A stretch of 64,000 nt of DNA from Petrimonas sulfuriphila (GTDB lineage Bacteria; Bacteroidota; Bacteroidia; Bacteroidales; Dysgonomonadaceae). Shown here in pieces: positions 9,343 to 17,479 of this stretch. The notes below the pieces were generated by a model that worked only from the letters and a program-made list of their open reading frames with translations, did not search any database and had not been told where the DNA came from. The translations under genes and the position numbers were made by a program. Numbering within the stretch: the stretch's first letter is position 1; the number at the start of each line of letters is the position of its first letter. The DNA lies in the NCBI RefSeq assembly GCF_051201015.1, contig NZ_JBPEHI010000008.1. One strand, given 5' to 3'.

Positions 9343-10590
9343 TTATTCGTTATGTGAAGTATTTGGAATTTGTTCCATTTCAAGTTTATCCATTGAAAAA
9401 GGAGGACGATAAAACCACACGAAAACGAACGAAATTACTGCCAGAGAAATCTCTAATGCGAATAATCTGTCGTATCCGAAAATATCTCCAATTCGTGAAC
9501 AAATAATGGCAACGATCATAGAACTTAGATGCGTAATAACAATTTGCATAGTAAAATCAGTACCTTCCCTGCCTTCTCGCACAATGTCCATCGATGTGGT
9601 ATAAACTATAGTGGAAGCCATACCGTAAGTGCCCCATACGAGAGCAATTCCTGCCATTATTGCCACGAGACTGTGGACGTTTCCCGAAGCGTGCACCCAC
9701 AGGAAATAGCTTGCCGTGGCAACGATAAGCAGCGATATGATTCGTCGTGATTTTTCTCGCCCGATCTTTCGGATAAACAGCCCCGAAAGGAACGAACAGA
9801 AGATGCCGGTAGCCGTTCCGAAAACACCTATCATTGCCCCGATTTCTTTCATATCGTAGCCCAGATCTACCATCAACGGCCGGAGAATGGAGAGAATGCC
9901 GATCACTCCCGAATAAAACAAAAAGAGGAATAACACGTGTTTGCCAATTCCTTTCTGTTTAAAGAACAGGTACATGTCTTGTGGGCGAGCCTTACTTTTA
10001 TTTTGCCGTTCGCGTAATCTTAGGTTTATATTTAATTGCAGTGGAACAAGCGCCAGTAATACAAATATGGCAACCCACGGTAGCATTTTACCCCATCCGA
10101 TTTGCTGAAAGAGCAGTAGGAGGAATCCCCCGCCTACCATGCTTCCTGTAAACGAACCCATAGACTGCATGCTGTTGAGCAAGCTGTTATCGCGGCGTTC
10201 AAAAGACCTGGCAGCCAACGCATCTGTGGCAATATCCTGAGTAGCCGATGAAATAAATGCAAGAAGAATCAACCCGATGATGAGCGTGAAATTTGTTTGC
10301 AGGTTGAGCATAGCCACAACAAAAATGAGCAGGGCGTAGACTATTTCCGAACCCAAAATCCATCGCTTGTAATCGTTTATGCTATCGCATTTTCTATCGA
10401 TTATCGGTGACCACAGAAATTTCATGATCCACGGCAACTTTATTAGTTTCAGCAGCGCGATGGCCACGAGAGAATAGTCGCCTTGCCGCATTAAGATAGG
10501 TAAAACCGAAGAGAAAAAGCTCATCGGAATGGATTGGGCGATATAGAGTGTGAAAAAGGTAAAGAGATTGTACGATTTATCTATTTTCAT
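9343..10590 (-). CDS. MFS permease of the AmpG/RhtX (PAT) type
   Basis: A 415-residue, roughly 12-helix transporter. The early segment LPWIMKFLWSPIIDR is typical of the AmpG/acetyl-CoA transporter (PAT) branch, which also holds RhtX/FptX siderophore permeases. SSATQDIATDALAAR matches the second conserved loop of that branch. It lies seven bases after a TonB-dependent receptor gene and one base before hemN. The context suggests inner-membrane import of the compound that the receptor brings across the outer membrane, most simply a porphyrin precursor or a heme/iron chelate. Cell-wall muropeptide transport (AmpG role) cannot be excluded from family alone. Confidence 0.8.
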   Translation of the reverse strand: MKIDKSYNLFTFFTLYIAQSIPMSFFSSVLPILMRQGDYSLVAIALLKLIKLPWIMKFLWSPIIDRKCDSINDYKRWILGSEIVYALLIFVVAMLNLQTNFTLIIGLILLAFISSATQDIATDALAARSFERRDNSLLNSMQSMGSFTGSMVGGGFLLLLFQQIGWGKMLPWVAIFVLLALVPLQLNINLRLRERQNKSKARPQDMYLFFKQKGIGKHVLFLFLFYSGVIGILSILRPLMVDLGYDMKEIGAMIGVFGTATGIFCSFLSGLFIRKIGREKSRRIISLLIVATASYFLWVHASGNVHSLVAIMAGIALVWGTYGMASTIVYTTSMDIVREGREGTDFTMQIVITHLSSMIVAIICSRIGDIFGYDRLFALEISLAVISFVFVWFYRPPFSMDKLEMEQIPNTSHNE

Positions 10591-10597
10591 TTTTGCT

Positions 10598-12685
10598 TCA
10601 GAAGTTTAAAGTCAAGCTGATCCCAACGGATAAAGGCTTGCCTTGTTTTCCACATTTTCGTCCGCCTACCTCAAAAAAGTAACCTAAATATTGAGTGTTG
10701 GTGATGTTTTTTCCCCAGAGTGAAAAGCTTACATTGCCGTTTCTTGCGGTTACGCTTGTATTAAGTAAGCCATAGAACGGTTGTTGTACGGTATTGCTCT
10801 CGTGCCAGAACATTACACCAATACCGGTATAGTTTGCGTTAAAACTTATTTCATCGGAGAATTCGTTGGTTGTGTGGATCGTATAGTCAGCGTTTACCGA
10901 AACTGTATTACGCGGGACAAAAGGTAAAAACTTACCGCTATAATCGATATCATTACTGTATTGATATTTCGTAAACGTTGCATGCGTAAAGCCGTATGCG
11001 ACATCTATCCCGAAGTTTTTAAAAGGGGTTGCGTTAAGTGTAGCTTCAAATCCTTGGCTTACAGAACTACCGGCGTTAAATATTTTTATTCCTTGTTGGT
11101 CCAGGTGTTGCTTAATTTGTTGATTGTAGGTGTTGATGCAAAACAGAGCTACCTCTGCAAAAAGTTTTTCGGGTATGATCCAACCCTTGCTTCCCAGTTC
11201 ATAGTTCCAACTGTATTCGGGTTCGAATGTCCGTTGCAGGGGTGTATCGAAAACGGTATTAAATCCGCCTGTTTTATAGCCTTTTGCAACGGTAAGATAG
11301 AATTGTGATTGATGAGTGGGTAAATATTGGAGTGATGCTTTCGGTGTCCATTGTGAAAAGGTAAGTGGCGAATCGAAATCGTTAATTAATTGTGCTTCAC
11401 TCTCGATTATTTTATGTTCTTCGTGAATAGAATTTGCTTTCTCATAATCATACCGAAAACCGGCTTCAACACGGAGTTTAGACGTAATGTTGAGTGTGGA
11501 TTGATGAAACAGGGCAATTCCCCGGCTATAATCATCGTATCTTTTTTCGAGTTTATACTTTGGGGTCCTCAAGTTCATAAATACATCGGTAGCACGATCG
11601 ATACTGTGGTTGAAAGCAAACACGCCAAAATTCCATCCGTAAATATTGTCGTTAAGTCCTTTCAAGATGATTTCTTCGGATATTAGTCGTTGTTTTTCTG
11701 ATTGAATGGCAAAATACAGATTTTTGGGTGAGCCGTCCTGGTCAACTTCATACGTATCGTTTAAGTGCTGAACGGAGGTTTGCGATCTGATGGCGATGTA
11801 ATCGTTGTAATAGCTTATCTGAAGGCCTCCATCGTATAGTTTTCGTTTATAATAGCTGGGATGATCTGTGCTTACAGAATCAACGAGAAGTGTTTTGTTA
11901 TTTACATCTCCATAAGAAAAAGCACCTTGGTGAGTATTCTCGAAATTATTAGTTAGGCGGATATTCATTTGTGGTAAAGGCCGCCATTCAAAGCGTGTAT
12001 TTACAGAAGCTGAACCTAGATAATTGGCCTTTTTCCCCGTATGAACATTTGTGATGTGACCGCCGTAGTAATTGTAGTTTCCGGCAATGCTGTGGGCGAA
12101 TTTGTCGTTCGCTTTGCCGAGATGAGAAAGCGTAACGGAAGTTTCGTCGTAACTCCCGTAGCGAAGTTGAAGACGGGTGCCTTGATAGCGGAAAGGAGAA
12201 CGAGTATGTACGAGAATGGTGCCCCCCATGGCATTTCTGCCGTAAAGTGTGCCTTGTGGTCCTCGCAGGAACTCCACTTTGTCAATATCCAACAAATTGA
12301 TATCGAACGATGATTTTTCAAAATGTGGAATTCCATCAACATACATCGCTACGCCGGGAGTGTTTATAAGCGCACCAACACCTCTGATGAAAACCGAGGA
12401 GGTGAGGCGTGTGTCGCGGTCGATGATCATAAAGTTGGGAATAATTCCGGTAAAACCTTTCATTTCGCTGATCTGTTGCCGCTCCATAAGTTGTGAGGTA
12501 ACCACGCTTGCCGCCATTGGCCTCATGAGTTTGTTGTTTTCATGCTTGAATGTGGAAACCACCAACGTATCTAAGTTATAATGTCGTAGGGAGTCTTTTT
12601 CAATAGCAGAAATTGGAATGATAAGGTAAAGAAAAAGGAATAAAATACCGCTTTTTTGTAGTGAAAACGATTTTCTAAAGTGCAT
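10598..12685 (-). CDS. TonB-dependent outer-membrane receptor
   Basis: A 695-residue receptor with a signal peptide (about 1-27), a plug domain (VFIRGVGA, VEFLRGPQGTLYGRNAMGG) and a 22-strand-type barrel ending in SVGISLTLNF with a terminal aromatic residue. It has no SusC-type carboxypeptidase-like N-terminal extension, so it resembles iron-chelate/porphyrin receptors (FyuA-like) more than glycan transporters. It is the first gene of the four-gene operon with a PAT-type permease, HemN and HemG, which points to a tetrapyrrole or iron-chelate ligand. A possible promoter lies at 12718-12725 on this strand. Confidence 0.88.
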   Translation of the reverse strand: MHFRKSFSLQKSGILFLFLYLIIPISAIEKDSLRHYNLDTLVVSTFKHENNKLMRPMAASVVTSQLMERQQISEMKGFTGIIPNFMIIDRDTRLTSSVFIRGVGALINTPGVAMYVDGIPHFEKSSFDINLLDIDKVEFLRGPQGTLYGRNAMGGTILVHTRSPFRYQGTRLQLRYGSYDETSVTLSHLGKANDKFAHSIAGNYNYYGGHITNVHTGKKANYLGSASVNTRFEWRPLPQMNIRLTNNFENTHQGAFSYGDVNNKTLLVDSVSTDHPSYYKRKLYDGGLQISYYNDYIAIRSQTSVQHLNDTYEVDQDGSPKNLYFAIQSEKQRLISEEIILKGLNDNIYGWNFGVFAFNHSIDRATDVFMNLRTPKYKLEKRYDDYSRGIALFHQSTLNITSKLRVEAGFRYDYEKANSIHEEHKIIESEAQLINDFDSPLTFSQWTPKASLQYLPTHQSQFYLTVAKGYKTGGFNTVFDTPLQRTFEPEYSWNYELGSKGWIIPEKLFAEVALFCINTYNQQIKQHLDQQGIKIFNAGSSVSQGFEATLNATPFKNFGIDVAYGFTHATFTKYQYSNDIDYSGKFLPFVPRNTVSVNADYTIHTTNEFSDEISFNANYTGIGVMFWHESNTVQQPFYGLLNTSVTARNGNVSFSLWGKNITNTQYLGYFFEVGGRKCGKQGKPLSVGISLTLNF

Positions 12686-12717
12686 TTGATTTGTGTATAA
12701 ATTTTAAATTCAACGTA

Positions 12718-12725
12718 CAAAGTAA
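12718..12725 (-). promoter_or_regulatory. Possible -7 element of the receptor-hemN-hemG operon
   Basis: On the minus strand TTACTTTG resembles the Bacteroidota -7 element TAnnTTTG with one mismatch, about 32 bases before the receptor ATG. No clear -33 element is seen because the upstream terminator T-tract occupies that place. Confidence 0.35.
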
Positions 12726-12737
12726 ATGCGTTTTTGT

Positions 12738-12766
12738 TAAAAAAAAAATCACTACTTGTAGTGATT
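12738..12766 (-). terminator. Intrinsic terminator of the radical SAM gene, stop codon inside the stem
   Basis: On the minus strand a perfect 9-base arm pair (12747-12755 with 12758-12766) is followed by an unbroken run of about nine T. The TAG stop of the gene at 12752-12754 lies inside the hairpin, so the terminator overlaps the coding end. It separates the radical SAM gene from the porphyrin operon. Confidence 0.75.
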
Positions 12767-13693
12767 CTTATGGGAGTGGAGTTTTCCCTGAAACGTATTT
12801 TTTCCCTTAAATCGTTTCTTTACTTTTTCTGTCAACTCATAATTTTTCAATCCCCAATCAGGTGCAATAAGCAGTGATTTTGGTGATTGGGACGCAAATC
12901 GTTCAATATAAAAATCGGGATTCAGCCGTTCTGCGAAATCAACGCATAAATCCACATACTCTTCAAGTCCGAAAAGGTGAAACGACTCTGGAAGCAACCT
13001 GAACTCTTTGGCCATAGCCGTCCCTCTAATAATTTGTAACTGGTGGAGTTTTACGGTTGTCAGCGGTAATTTTGAGATTTCTACGGCGTGACTTAGAATG
13101 TCTTCATCTGTTTCTCCCGGTAACCCCAGAATTAAATGTACACCTACTGGAACTTCCCTTTCTGCTGTTCTTGTAATGGCTTCAACAGATTCCTCCCAGG
13201 TGTGTTGACGGTTTACACGCTCCAGCGTTTTATTTAATGTACTTTCTACTCCATATTCGATTAAAACGAACGTTTTTTTGTTGAGCTCTGCAAAATAATC
13301 CAGCAACTCATCTGGCATGCAATCGGGCCGGGTGCCTATGATGATGCCCACAACATCAGGATAGGCAAGCGCTTCTTCGTACATCTTGATGAGTTTTTCT
13401 ACGCTATCGTACGTGTTGGTATACGATTGAAAGTATGCCAGGTATTTCATTTCGGGATACTTGTGCGAAAAGAAACTAATACCGTCAGCCAACTGTTCCG
13501 ATATGCTTTTTGTCGGTTTGCCATACCCCGGACTGAAGCTTTGGTTGTTGCAGTAGGTACATCCTCCGCGGCCCTTGCTTCCATCCCTGTTGGGGCACGT
13601 AAAGCCGGCATTGATGGAAATCTTTTGAACTTTAAAGGGAAATCTCTGCGTGAGAAATTCTGAAAAATCGCGGTAGGGTTTGGTTGGTTGCAT
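12752..13693 (-). CDS. TIGR01212/YhcC family radical SAM protein
   Basis: A 313-residue radical SAM protein. Cluster cysteines are C33, C45 and C48 in CPNRDG...GGCTYC, with the unusually long spacing typical of the YhcC/TIGR01212 family. FSPGYGKP and the region IGTRPDC follow the family pattern. The reaction of this widespread family is not settled, so only the chemistry class is clear. It is a single-gene unit with its own -7 element upstream (13720-13727) and an intrinsic terminator overlapping its stop. Confidence 0.9.
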   Translation of the reverse strand: MQPTKPYRDFSEFLTQRFPFKVQKISINAGFTCPNRDGSKGRGGCTYCNNQSFSPGYGKPTKSISEQLADGISFFSHKYPEMKYLAYFQSYTNTYDSVEKLIKMYEEALAYPDVVGIIIGTRPDCMPDELLDYFAELNKKTFVLIEYGVESTLNKTLERVNRQHTWEESVEAITRTAEREVPVGVHLILGLPGETDEDILSHAVEISKLPLTTVKLHQLQIIRGTAMAKEFRLLPESFHLFGLEEYVDLCVDFAERLNPDFYIERFASQSPKSLLIAPDWGLKNYELTEKVKKRFKGKNTFQGKLHSHKNHYK

Positions 13694-13719
13694 CTGTTGA
13701 CCTTTGGTTGTTAAACGGA

Positions 13720-13727
13720 CAAAGATA
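13720..13727 (-). promoter_or_regulatory. -7 promoter element for the YhcC-type gene
   Basis: Minus-strand TATCTTTG matches TAnnTTTG exactly, about 27 bases before the ATG at 13693. No convincing -33 element was picked out. Confidence 0.5.
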
Positions 13728-13730
13728 ATT

Positions 13731-13772
13731 AAAAATAAAAAACGGAAACACGATATCGCATCCTATTTCCGT
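13731..13772 (-). terminator. Intrinsic terminator of the ECF sigma operon
   Basis: On the minus strand the arms ACGGAAA (13772-13766) and TTTCCGT (13748-13742) pair across a 17-base loop and are followed by a T-rich tract (13741-13731). It lies 25 bases after the DUF4252-like gene stop. Confidence 0.65.
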
Positions 13773-13797
13773 AAAGTGTTTGTATTTAAAAGTAGAG

Positions 13798-14238
13798 TTA
13801 TTTTCTGGGAGCGTATACATTCAATGTAACCATAATGTTGCCGGGATTTTTTATAAAACTGACTTTTGCTATCCCTTTATCGGTATTTTTCTCATACGTT
13901 TCCACCCTGTTTTTCCCGTTTCTTACGATCGAAACCTGTTCGTATTTATCGGCTTTGAGCGCGTTTTCCACTTCCCGGGTAAAACTTTCGTCTAGCGATT
14001 TGTCGGCCGAATTCAACGTGAGCATTTGACGTCCCAGGCTTGTTGTCGATTTGTCGAACACCCAGACGTCTACGTTTCCGGCATCGTTCAGCCTATCCAT
14101 CATGCTCGCTTTTTTCTGATACACATAATTGAAACGCTCATCCTCCATATATTTGTCGAACAACTTTTCGAGTTGTTGAGCCGATGCTCCGGCAACAAAA
14201 ACGGTTGCCAAAAATAAAATTGAAAGAATTTTTTTCAT
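13798..14238 (-). CDS. DUF4252-like secreted protein
   Basis: A 146-residue protein with a clear signal peptide (about 1-20, cleavage after GASA). The mature part starts QQLEKLFDKY and has the size and pattern of DUF4252 proteins of Bacteroidota, whose function is unknown. It is the last gene of a sigma factor/anti-sigma/DUF4252-like operon, a recurring arrangement in this phylum. It may be an envelope-stress or periplasmic partner of the sigma system. The family call is from memory of the pattern and is not certain. Confidence 0.7.
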   Translation of the reverse strand: MKKILSILFLATVFVAGASAQQLEKLFDKYMEDERFNYVYQKKASMMDRLNDAGNVDVWVFDKSTTSLGRQMLTLNSADKSLDESFTREVENALKADKYEQVSIVRNGKNRVETYEKNTDKGIAKVSFIKNPGNIMVTLNVYAPRK

Positions 14239-14256
14239 ATTTTTAGGGTTTATAAA

Positions 14257-14781
14257 TTATTGTTTCACAGATTCTATATAATTGATTTTTTGCGATAAGT
14301 CGTCAAAGATCCTGTCGGCATCCATTTCGGTTTGTATGACATTTGCTTCTACAATCGGTTTATAGCTGGTGCGGATGATTTCATCGGCTTGCATAAACAT
14401 TTTATCGGCGTATTGTTGCGCCTTTTGCGGATTGGTTACTTCATTGCCGTTTATGAAAACCAGGTAATCGCCTGACGGTATTCCGACTTTGTTTTTATGC
14501 GGAAACAAAGTAACGACCAGGAGAGTAACTGCAGCGATACTTGCTGCAGCGATCCATAATTTCCAGATTGGAAACGGTTTTTTACGGTTCTTTTCTGCCG
14601 GAATTTCAAAAACGGGAGCAACAATTTGTTTTTCTTTATCGAAAGCAATAAACAGGGGTTTATATATTTCGTGCTGAGGCAAAACGGTACTGCTCCGGAA
14701 ATATTCCTTCAGCCTGCTTTCCTCTTCGGGCAATGTCTTGCCTTCAAAATAATTGTTCAGTATGTTATCTATGTTGTTCAT
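14257..14781 (-). CDS. Putative anti-sigma factor (single-pass membrane protein)
   Basis: A 174-residue protein with a short acidic cytoplasmic part (about 1-76; IDNILNNYFEGKTLPEEE is typical of Bacteroidota anti-sigma starts). One membrane helix (about 77-95, IAAASIAAVTLLVVTLF) precedes a periplasmic tail. It overlaps the sigma-factor gene by 17 bases, so the two are translated together, and it precedes the DUF4252-like gene. The role is inferred from order and topology; no zinc-binding ZAS motif is visible. Confidence 0.65.
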   Translation of the reverse strand: MNNIDNILNNYFEGKTLPEEESRLKEYFRSSTVLPQHEIYKPLFIAFDKEKQIVAPVFEIPAEKNRKKPFPIWKLWIAAASIAAVTLLVVTLFPHKNKVGIPSGDYLVFINGNEVTNPQKAQQYADKMFMQADEIIRTSYKPIVEANVIQTEMDADRIFDDLSQKINYIESVKQ

Positions 14782-15286
14782 AAAGCAGTTTCTCCTGTTG
14801 TTGATGAGTCAGAATCATTTCGCGGAGTTTTTTTCGGGCTCGCGACAGGTTTACGGTAACGGCATTCTCCGTTATCGACATGATTTCGGCAATTTCCTTA
14901 ACCTCCATCTCCTCCACGTCTTTCATCCGGACAATGGTTCGTTGCATCTCGGGTAGCAAGTCAATCATCCTGCTGATGGTGTTTACCGTATCGGCCTCCT
15001 CCGTAAGCTGATGCGGACCGGGTGCAGGGTATGTCGCGTTAGCAGGAATTTCCCCGTTGGGTTGTTGTTTTCGCAGCCAATCAATGCACAAGTTTCGCAT
15101 CGATGTCAGCACAAAGGCCTGCTGGTTTTCGATTATTTCCAACTGCCCGCGCTTTTCCCACAACCGCATCATCAATTCCTGATAGGCATCCTGCGACAGG
15201 CTTTCGTCTTTTAATACCGAGCGTGCCATGCGATACAGCTTATCGGAATAGCACAGGATTTGATGTTGAAATTGCTGAGCGTTCAT
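14765..15286 (-). CDS. ECF RNA polymerase sigma factor
   Basis: About 173 residues from the ATG at 15286. Region 2 carries DAYQELMMRLWEKR and RNLCIDWLRK. Region 4 carries EVKEIAEIMSITENAVTVNLSRARKKLR, the -35-binding helix-turn-helix. It is of normal ECF length. A longer open frame starts at 15355 but covers the likely promoter. The gene overlaps a membrane anti-sigma gene, so the factor is probably held at the membrane until an envelope signal arrives. Confidence 0.9.
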   Translation of the reverse strand: MNAQQFQHQILCYSDKLYRMARSVLKDESLSQDAYQELMMRLWEKRGQLEIIENQQAFVLTSMRNLCIDWLRKQQPNGEIPANATYPAPGPHQLTEEADTVNTISRMIDLLPEMQRTIVRMKDVEEMEVKEIAEIMSITENAVTVNLSRARKKLREMILTHQQQEKLLYEQHR

Positions 15287-15343
15287 ACACATATATAGAC
15301 GGGAAGCCGGAAAAAATCTTACACCGGTTGGCGGATTTTTTTT

Positions 15344-15351
15344 CAAAGGTA
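15344..15351 (-). promoter_or_regulatory. -7 promoter element of the ECF sigma operon
   Basis: Minus-strand TACCTTTG matches TAnnTTTG exactly, about 58 bases before the chosen ATG. It supports the shorter start at 15286, because a start at 15355 would lie upstream of the promoter. Confidence 0.5.
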
Positions 15352-15414
15352 ACAAAAAAAATAACCTGCCTGACTGATGTTCTATTCCCGGTAATTAGTT
15401 TCGCAAGAAATCAT

Positions 15415-15422
15415 TACCTTTG
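15415..15422 (+). promoter_or_regulatory. -7 promoter element of the Yip1-like gene
   Basis: TACCTTTG lies about 20 bases before the ATG at 15443. With the divergent element at 15344-15351 it marks a short two-way promoter region. No clear -33 element. Confidence 0.55.
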
Positions 15423-15442
15423 CACTTCAAAATCAAAAGGTA

Positions 15443-16006
15443 ATGTTTGCAACGATCATTAAAACGATTTATTGTTTAATTGCTTCACCGCGAAAAGGAT
15501 GGAGAAGAATTTCCGATAGAGATGCTGGACAACAGGATTTTATCAATAACTTCCTGTTTCCCGTTTTTGGGTTCATTGCCATTCCATCTTTTATTGGCGG
15601 AATGTGGCTCGCCGATAACGGTGGAATCCATTGGGCGTTAAAACAGGTGGTTATCGTGGTGTCGGCGCTTTTTGGCGGATTTTATCTGGTATCGTATGCA
15701 TTAAACGAGCTTTTCCCTAAATTTGGGTTAGGTAAAAAGTTGCATGCCGCACAATTATTTGTGGGTTATTCATCGGTGGTGCTATACCTCTTGTTTTTCC
15801 TGATACCCCTCTTGCCGGGAGCTGTTTTTTTGTGGTTTGCTATAATTTATACGTTGTATATCGTTTACGCAGGTGCCGGTGATTTTTTACACATGACGGC
15901 AAACAAAAAGTTGAGTTTCACCGTTATTGCATCATTGCTTATTGTTGTTGTACCTCTGGCAATAAAAATATTATTGGAATTTATGATAAATTTATTGCCC
16001 GGTTAA
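15443..16006 (+). CDS. Yip1-family membrane protein
   Basis: A 187-residue protein with about five membrane helices. The opening IASPRKGWRRIS and the following hydrophobic pattern match bacterial Yip1-domain proteins. Function in bacteria is not known. It has its own upstream -7 element and is followed by smpB after a 64-base gap. The family assignment rests on pattern only. Confidence 0.7.
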   Translation: MFATIIKTIYCLIASPRKGWRRISDRDAGQQDFINNFLFPVFGFIAIPSFIGGMWLADNGGIHWALKQVVIVVSALFGGFYLVSYALNELFPKFGLGKKLHAAQLFVGYSSVVLYLLFFLIPLLPGAVFLWFAIIYTLYIVYAGAGDFLHMTANKKLSFTVIASLLIVVVPLAIKILLEFMINLLPG

Positions 16007-16070
16007 GAAAGCTATTCACTCAACAAAACAGTCTGAAGTCTGACATTTGATCTCCAATAGTCTCAAAGAA

Positions 16071-16523
16071 ATGAAACAAGCACCCATAAATATAAAAAAC
16101 AAACGGGCCACGTTTGATTACGAACTGCTCGAAACTTACACCGCGGGTATTGTGCTTACCGGAACCGAAATAAAATCGATTCGCCTTGGCAAGGCTAGTC
16201 TGGTGGATACCTATTGCCTGCTTGAGAAAGGCGAACTCTGGGTGCGGAATATGCATATCGCCGAATATTTTTACGGAACCTACAACAACCACGTGGCACG
16301 GCGCGACCGAAAACTGTTGCTGAACCGGAACGAATTGCGAAAGCTTACCCGTGCGACCAAGGAAACCGGATTCACGATTGTGCCCATACGATTGTTCATC
16401 AATGAAAAAGGGCTGGCAAAGCTGGTTATTGCGGTGGCAAAGGGAAAAAAGCAATACGATAAACGGCAATCGCTGAAAGAGAAGGAAGACAAACGCTCAA
16501 TGGACAGGATGTTTAAAAAATGA
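16071..16523 (+). CDS. smpB: SsrA-binding protein SmpB
   Basis: A 150-residue protein that binds tmRNA and delivers it to stalled ribosomes. NKRATFDYELLETY, GTEIKSIR and YNNHVARRDRKLLL are family signatures, and the tail is basic (GKKQYDKRQ). I chose ATG at 16071; a TTG at 16047 adds eight unconserved residues. The stop overlaps the next ATG (ATGA), so the following membrane protein is translationally coupled. The tmRNA gene itself is not in the window. Confidence 0.95.
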   Translation: MKQAPINIKNKRATFDYELLETYTAGIVLTGTEIKSIRLGKASLVDTYCLLEKGELWVRNMHIAEYFYGTYNNHVARRDRKLLLNRNELRKLTRATKETGFTIVPIRLFINEKGLAKLVIAVAKGKKQYDKRQSLKEKEDKRSMDRMFKK

Positions 16524-17461
16524 ATTTTCTCAAACAGATACTTTTCCCGTCTTTCAGAAAATCAGGAAGTACAACGATATGGCTGCTCAAAATTATTTTA
16601 CCCATCTCGTTGCTGGTTCGTTTTCTTGATTATTTTGGGGCTTTGGCTTTCATTGCACAGTTCCTTGACCCCGTTTTCCTGCATCTCGGTTTGCCCGGAA
16701 GCACGGCAATTATATTCATCACCAGTATCTTCCTTCCCCTCTATGCGCCGTTGGCAATTATAATGTCAATGACGGTGACGTTGCGTGAACTGACTATTCT
16801 GGCATTGATGTGCCAGATAGCGCATAATTTACCCGTAGAAAGCGCTATCCAGGCAAAAACGGGCACATCGTTCTGGTCCATGTTTTCCTTACGGATTGTT
16901 GTCAGCATATTGGTCGGGGTGCTGCTTAACCTGATCCTTCCGGCTGATATGGGAATGCCCTTGTTCGTCAAGGTAAATGCTGAACTGCCAACCTCTGTTG
17001 CAGACGTGCTGGTGCTGTGGTTGAAGGGTTCGGTTCAGATGGCATTGCTGATATTCTTCATTGTTACCGTTCTGAACGTTATTTATAAGTTGTTGGAAAA
17101 GAACAACATGATAGTAAGGTTGTCGAAAGCTATTGAATCTGTTTTACGTTTTTTCGGTCTGTCGGAGAGCACCGGATTTCTTTGGCTTATCGGTTATATC
17201 GTTGGGCTGGCTTACGGTGGAGCGTTGATGATTGACCAGATGAAGGAGGGAAAAGTAACGCGGTCGGATGCCGAATTATTAAACTACCACCTGGCGGTTT
17301 CCCATTCCGTCATTGAGGATAATTTATTGTTCGTGGCGCTGGGAGTATCGGTCTGGTGGATATTGGGTGTAAGGTTGGTGGTAGCCTGGCTGGTGGTTTG
17401 GGTTCGGCGGATTTTTTTAAAAATGAAGCGAAAAGCCATGTATTCGTATAAGAATATTTAA
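16520..17461 (+). CDS. Nucleoside-recognition (Gate) domain membrane protein
   Basis: A 313-residue protein with about eight membrane helices. Two repeats resemble the nucleoside-recognition/Gate domain found in NupC-type transporters and spore-maturation proteins; SHSVIEDNLLFVALG is a typical second-gate stretch. It overlaps smpB by four bases and precedes metH. The transported substrate is unknown. A role with vitamin or nucleoside uptake is possible but has no direct support. Confidence 0.75.
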   Translation: MNFLKQILFPSFRKSGSTTIWLLKIILPISLLVRFLDYFGALAFIAQFLDPVFLHLGLPGSTAIIFITSIFLPLYAPLAIIMSMTVTLRELTILALMCQIAHNLPVESAIQAKTGTSFWSMFSLRIVVSILVGVLLNLILPADMGMPLFVKVNAELPTSVADVLVLWLKGSVQMALLIFFIVTVLNVIYKLLEKNNMIVRLSKAIESVLRFFGLSESTGFLWLIGYIVGLAYGGALMIDQMKEGKVTRSDAELLNYHLAVSHSVIEDNLLFVALGVSVWWILGVRLVVAWLVVWVRRIFLKMKRKAMYSYKNI

Positions 17462-17479
17462 TTTGACATTTTGTTAAGC

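Noticed and set aside
12747..12766. Palindrome that could be an operator for the porphyrin operon
   Set aside because: It is followed by a T-run on the minus strand and overlaps the end of the upstream gene, so it fits a terminator better than an operator.
17462..17479. Cobalamin riboswitch upstream of metH
   Set aside because: The gap to the previous gene is only about 18 bases, far too short.
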